This document shows, in pieces, positions 60,796 to 64,000 of a DNA stretch of 64,000 bases. The stretch is from Natronospirillum sp965602035 (GTDB lineage Bacteria; Pseudomonadota; Gammaproteobacteria; Pseudomonadales; Natronospirillaceae): NCBI GenBank assembly GCA_965602035.1, contig OZ271919.1:496001-560000 (forward strand), in the 5' to 3' direction. The first letter of the stretch is position 1; every line of letters begins with the position of its first letter. The notes beneath the pieces were generated by a model. The model saw only the letters and a program-made list of their open reading frames with translations. It searched no databases and was not told the origin of the DNA. A program made the position numbers and the translations under genes.

Positions 60796-62082
60796 GTGGT
60801 ACCTGCGCCAGATCTCAACGCTGCATCGCCGCTGGCCGACTGGCTCAGCTATCTCGAACAACTGAACCCGGACCGCATTGAACTCGGTCTGGATCGGGTC
60901 CGACGGGTCTACCAGGCTCTCGGGCTCGACTTCCCGGCCACCCGTATCGTGCTGGTGGCCGGCACCAACGGCAAAGGCTCGACAGCGACCCTGCTGGCCC
61001 GGCTCGGTGCCGCCGCCGGGTTGACCACCGGCCTCTACACCTCACCGCACTTTCTGCACTTCAACGAACGCATCGAGATCAACGGCGAGCCGGTGGACGA
61101 CGCGCCTCTTGTGGGCGCCCTGCATGATGTGGAAACCGCCCGCAATGGCACGCCGCTGACCTACTTTGAAATGACCACGCTCGCCGCGCTGCGCCTGTAT
61201 CAGCGGGCAGCCCCCGAACTTCTGGTACTCGAAATCGGCCTGGGTGGGCGACTTGATGCGGTAAATGTTGCGCCGGCGGAGTTGGGCATTGTGACCACCA
61301 TCGGTATGGACCACATGGCCTGGCTGGGAGACACGCCTGAAGCAATCGCCCGTGAAAAAGCGGGCATTGCACGGCAGGGCAGGCCGCTGCTGGTGGGAGC
61401 CGAGTGCTGCAGGGCGGAGTTCGAGCAGGTGGCAGAGCGCACCGGTGCCGAGCTGCGCTGGCTGGCGCCATCGACAGCCACCGGGGCCAGTGCAGACAAC
61501 ACCTGGCAGTGGCGGGGTATGAAACTGCCCCGGCCACGGTTGCCAACTGCCTCGGCTTTTCTGGCACTGGAAGCCATGGCCGAACTCGGTATCGAGGCGG
61601 AGCCGACCGCGATTGCCCGTGTGCTGTCGGAAACCGGCATACCCGGACGCCTGCAGACCGTGCACTGGCGCGGCCGTCGCTGGGTGCTGGATGTCGGGCA
61701 CAACCCTCAGGCCGCCGCTTATGTGGCCCGGGAACTGGCGGCCGACAGGCCGTGGCAGATTCTTCTCGGCCAGTTGGGGGACAAGGATGTGGGCGCTGTT
61801 GTACAATCTCTCGCGGCTTTGACCGAACCGACGATCGGGGCTGAGGGAGGGCACAATGACAACTGGCACCTGGCCGGGTTGAATGACCTGCCGAGAGGGC
61901 TGTCAGCCGGGGAACTTCGTGCCCGTGGCGGTGTGCCTGTGGCGACAGCCGCGTGCCATGAGTCTGTGGCAGCCGCACTGGACGCATTGGCTGCCCAGAC
62001 CGACGAACGGCCCGTTCTGGTGTGCGGTTCTTTCCATACAGTGGCCCGGGCTCTGATGGCGATGCAAGTAGATACCCTATGA
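60796..62082 (+). CDS. folC: dihydrofolate synthase / folylpolyglutamate synthase
   Basis: Bifunctional folate enzyme of 428 residues, a Mur-ligase relative. The ATP loop is VAGTNGKGSTATLL (56-63), and SPHFLHFNERIEING and EIGLGGRLDAVN are diagnostic. GHNPQAAA lies near the C-terminal domain. The GTG start at 60796 comes five bases after accD. The stop overlaps the dedD-like gene by four bases (ATGA). accD-folC-dedD-cvpA-purF is a classical gammaproteobacterial order. Confidence 0.95.
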   Translation: MVPAPDLNAASPLADWLSYLEQLNPDRIELGLDRVRRVYQALGLDFPATRIVLVAGTNGKGSTATLLARLGAAAGLTTGLYTSPHFLHFNERIEINGEPVDDAPLVGALHDVETARNGTPLTYFEMTTLAALRLYQRAAPELLVLEIGLGGRLDAVNVAPAELGIVTTIGMDHMAWLGDTPEAIAREKAGIARQGRPLLVGAECCRAEFEQVAERTGAELRWLAPSTATGASADNTWQWRGMKLPRPRLPTASAFLALEAMAELGIEAEPTAIARVLSETGIPGRLQTVHWRGRRWVLDVGHNPQAAAYVARELAADRPWQILLGQLGDKDVGAVVQSLAALTEPTIGAEGGHNDNWHLAGLNDLPRGLSAGELRARGGVPVATAACHESVAAALDALAAQTDERPVLVCGSFHTVARALMAMQVDTL

Positions 62083-62678
62083 CAACCGTGATGAAACAAC
62101 GCCTCGTCGGTGCACTGGTGCTGCTTGCGCTGGCGGTGCTGCTGCTGCCGCTGTTGTTCTCGGGGCAGGGCCGGATACCCGATGCGCGCATCACCGATAT
62201 ACCCGAAGCCCCGTTTGTGCGCGCCGAGCCGGCCGTGGAAACTCCGCCTGAGCTGGGAACAGAACAGAACCGTATTGACCAGATTTTCGGCCTTGCTGAC
62301 GGGCGGGTCGATAACAGCCGGGCGCCGCTGCCCGCCCGGGACTCGGGTGGCGAAGAGCCGGCTGGCGATAGCGCCGCCTCTGACAGCGACAGCGGGCCCG
62401 ATGTGGCCGAGTTTGCGGTAGACGACAGCGGCGAGGTGGAAGCCTGGTCCGTGCAACTGGGCAGCTTTCGCAATGGCGATAATGCCCGCCGGCTGCTTGA
62501 GCGGTTGAGAGACTCCGGCTATCAGGCCTATACCCGGGAGTCGGTGCTTTCGGATGGCAGTGCCCTGGTGCAGGTCATGGTCGGCCCGGGTGATGACATA
62601 GAACAGATGCGGACGCTGCGAACCGAGCTCGCGGAAGCATTCGATGTGGCACCGCTCGTGGTGCGGTTTCAGCCGTAA
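62079..62678 (+). CDS. dedD: SPOR domain-containing cell division protein DedD
   Basis: 199-residue protein. A short cytoplasmic N terminus and one membrane helix (LVGALVLLALAVLLLPLLF) are followed by a Pro/Asp-rich periplasmic linker. The C-terminal SPOR domain runs from about residue 120 (AWSVQLGSFRNGDNARRL to VRFQP) and binds denuded septal peptidoglycan. ATG 62079 overlaps the folC stop. Position between folC and cvpA supports DedD. Confidence 0.9.
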   Translation: MTTVMKQRLVGALVLLALAVLLLPLLFSGQGRIPDARITDIPEAPFVRAEPAVETPPELGTEQNRIDQIFGLADGRVDNSRAPLPARDSGGEEPAGDSAASDSDSGPDVAEFAVDDSGEVEAWSVQLGSFRNGDNARRLLERLRDSGYQAYTRESVLSDGSALVQVMVGPGDDIEQMRTLRTELAEAFDVAPLVVRFQP

Positions 62679-62699
62679 CGGCGCAGGGAGGAAGCACAC

Positions 62700-63191
62700 A
62701 TGGTGATTGCAGACTGGATCATTGTCGCTGTGGTGGTGGTGTCGACCTTGATCAGCCTGAAGCGGGGCTTTATCAAGGAGTTGCTCAGTCTGGTGATCTG
62801 GGCCGGTGCGCTGTTTATCGCCGTCGTCTTCAGTGAGCGGCTGGCTGGCCTGATGACCGGCATGATTGCCACCGAGAACTGGCGTCTGGCGGCGGCCTTC
62901 GCAATTCTGTTCGTGGGCACGCTGGTCGTGGGTGCCATGGTCAACCATCTGCTCGGCGAGCTGGTGCGAATGACCGGGCTGACGGCAACGGACCGGCTGT
63001 TGGGTGTGGTGTTCGGAGCGCTGCGGGGCGTTCTGATTGTGATTGCGGTGCTGGCCATAGCGCGGCTGTTTGCACTGGATCCGTTCTGGCAGGGGTCGCT
63101 TCTGGTGCCCTTGCTGGAACCCCTGGTGAACTGGGCCGGTGAGTATGTAAACAGCGCATCGGCCCGCGTATTTGATATCAGAAATCCGTAG
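62700..63191 (+). CDS. cvpA: CvpA family membrane protein
   Basis: 163-residue protein with four likely membrane segments. ADWIIVAVVVVSTLISLKRG at the N terminus and SLVIWAGALFIA are typical of CvpA. In E. coli it is needed for colicin V export and envelope homeostasis and is cotranscribed with purF. GGAGG lies six to nine bases before ATG 62700. It sits 57 bases before purF. Confidence 0.92.
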   Translation: MVIADWIIVAVVVVSTLISLKRGFIKELLSLVIWAGALFIAVVFSERLAGLMTGMIATENWRLAAAFAILFVGTLVVGAMVNHLLGELVRMTGLTATDRLLGVVFGALRGVLIVIAVLAIARLFALDPFWQGSLLVPLLEPLVNWAGEYVNSASARVFDIRNP

Positions 63192-63248
63192 CCGGCGGCG
63201 TCCGGTTACAGCGACAGGGCCAATAGCGGCCCGGGCGGAGTGTTCAAT

Positions 63249-64000
63249 ATGTGCGGAATTGTGGGCATCCACGGCTACACGCCGGTCAATCAGGCCCTGT
63301 ATGATGCAATGACGGTGCTGCAGCACCGCGGGCAGGACGCCGCCGGAATTGTCACGGAGTCAGACGGTAAATTCTTTCTGCGCAAGAGCAACGGCCTGGT
63401 GCGCGATGTGTTCCGTACCGAGCACATGCAGAACCTCGCCGGCACCCGGGGCATTGGCCATGTGCGCTACCCGACGGCGGGCAGCTCGAACACCTCGGAG
63501 AGCCAGCCGCTCTATGTGAACTCCCCCTACGGCATTGTGCTGGGCCACAACGGCAACCTGACCAATGCCGATGAACTGACGCCGGCGCTCTACAAGAGTG
63601 ACCTGCGCCATATCAACACCACGTCAGATTCCGAAGTGCTGCTGAACGCGTTCGCCCACGAGCTTCAGAAACGCGGCCAACTGGTGCCCACGCCCGATGA
63701 TATCTTCGCCGCGGTGGAAGGCGTGCACGAGCGCTGCCGGGGTGCCTATGCCGCCATCGCCATGATCTCCGGCTATGGTATGCTGGCGTTCCGTGACCCG
63801 TATGGTATCCGGCCGGCGGTGTATGGCTCCCGCACGCTGCCCGATGGCCGCGTGGAGTACATGGTGGCCTCCGAGAGCGTGGCGCTCGATGCCATCGGCT
63901 TCGACCTGATCGACGATATCAATCCGGGTGAGGCCATCTTCATCGACAACGACGGGGTGCTGCATCGCCGCCAGTGTGCGCCGGCGACCCGGCTCGCACC
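63249..64000 (+). CDS. purF: amidophosphoribosyltransferase (3' partial)
   Basis: First enzyme of purine synthesis, transferring glutamine nitrogen to PRPP. The frame starts at ATG 63249 (GGAG at 63237-63240) with MCGIVGIHGYTPVNQALYDA. Removal of Met exposes the catalytic Cys of the class II glutaminase. About 250 codons are visible, covering the glutaminase domain (GHVRYPTAGSS, LGHNGNLTNADEL, DPYGIRPAVYG), before the window ends inside the gene. The phosphoribosyltransferase part is beyond the edge. Confidence 0.96.
   Translation, partial: MCGIVGIHGYTPVNQALYDAMTVLQHRGQDAAGIVTESDGKFFLRKSNGLVRDVFRTEHMQNLAGTRGIGHVRYPTAGSSNTSESQPLYVNSPYGIVLGHNGNLTNADELTPALYKSDLRHINTTSDSEVLLNAFAHELQKRGQLVPTPDDIFAAVEGVHERCRGAYAAIAMISGYGMLAFRDPYGIRPAVYGSRTLPDGRVEYMVASESVALDAIGFDLIDDINPGEAIFIDNDGVLHRRQCAPATRLA

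Noticed and set aside
61719..63326. 535-codon minus-strand frame opposite folC, dedD and cvpA
   Set aside because: It is rich in His, Gln, Arg and Pro with no motif, and lies opposite three well-supported genes. It is a shadow frame of high-GC coding sequence.
1..64000. CRISPR array, prophage, insertion sequence, toxin-antitoxin island or secondary-metabolite cluster
   Set aside because: No regularly spaced repeats, transposase, integrase, phage structural genes or large synthase genes are present. Nearly every base belongs to a recognisable chromosomal gene.

Overview
The window is a stretch of ordinary chromosome from a gammaproteobacterium. Base composition is roughly 60% GC by eye. Gene density is very high and genes run in long same-strand blocks, often with ATGA or GTGA overlaps. 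The gene orders gacA-uvrC, leuC-leuD-leuB-asd-fimV-truA-trpF, accD-folC-dedD-cvpA-purF and smc-zipA-ligA are typical of the Pseudomonas/Oceanospirillales side of the class. Several proteins are strongly acidic (FimV, ZipA and the unknown protein at 8025), which would suit a marine or moderately halophilic organism, but the genus cannot be fixed from the sequence alone.

Layout. 1-4.7 kb: prmB (cut by the window edge), aroC, an APH-fold kinase, a secreted Gln/Gly/Asn-rich protein and a DAHP synthase (minus strand). 4.9-10 kb: a small anchored protein, cysB, a stand-alone EAL phosphodiesterase, thrH, an unknown acidic protein and a PIN-PhoH ATPase. 10.2-17 kb: gacA/uvrY-uvrC, then on the minus strand pgsA and an ilvD-led group. 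17.2-22.5 kb: a LIV-type ABC importer in the order binding protein, two ATPases, two permeases, with a strong terminator right after the binding protein. 22.5-30.4 kb: tRNA-Leu(UAA) and tRNA-Cys(GCA) behind a near-consensus promoter, a YeeZ-like protein, OxyR, a DUF3080 lipoprotein and an RND adaptor/pump pair. 30.5-39.3 kb: a small membrane protein, an MFS protein and the complete ccmABCDEFGHI cytochrome c maturation cluster, including a 58-codon ccmD. 39.4-49.3 kb: smc, zipA, ligA, two small conserved proteins, rdgC, a rhombosortase and a LysR regulator. 49.4-64 kb: leuCDB, asd, fimV, truA, trpFBA, accD, folC, dedD, cvpA and the start of purF.

Functionally the window is mostly biosynthesis: aromatic (aroC, DAHP synthase, trpFBA), branched-chain (ilvD, leuCDB), aspartate family (asd), fatty acid, folate and purine. 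To this it adds nutrient import, sulfur and peroxide regulators, c-type cytochrome assembly and chromosome or division functions.

I found no CRISPR array, prophage, insertion sequence, transposase or defence island, and no clear candidate for a wholly new multi-gene system. The signals most worth a second look are three. First, a family of palindromic, MITE-like repeats (one complete copy with terminal inverted repeats at 22854-22993, a half copy at 24851-24908, remnants near 17.1 and 30.4 kb) in which three genes take their stop codons. Second, a sharply bounded low-GC patch inside ligA (about 45484-45835) that looks like an imported recombinant segment. Third, an unrecognised acidic protein apparently cotranscribed with the PIN-PhoH ATPase.
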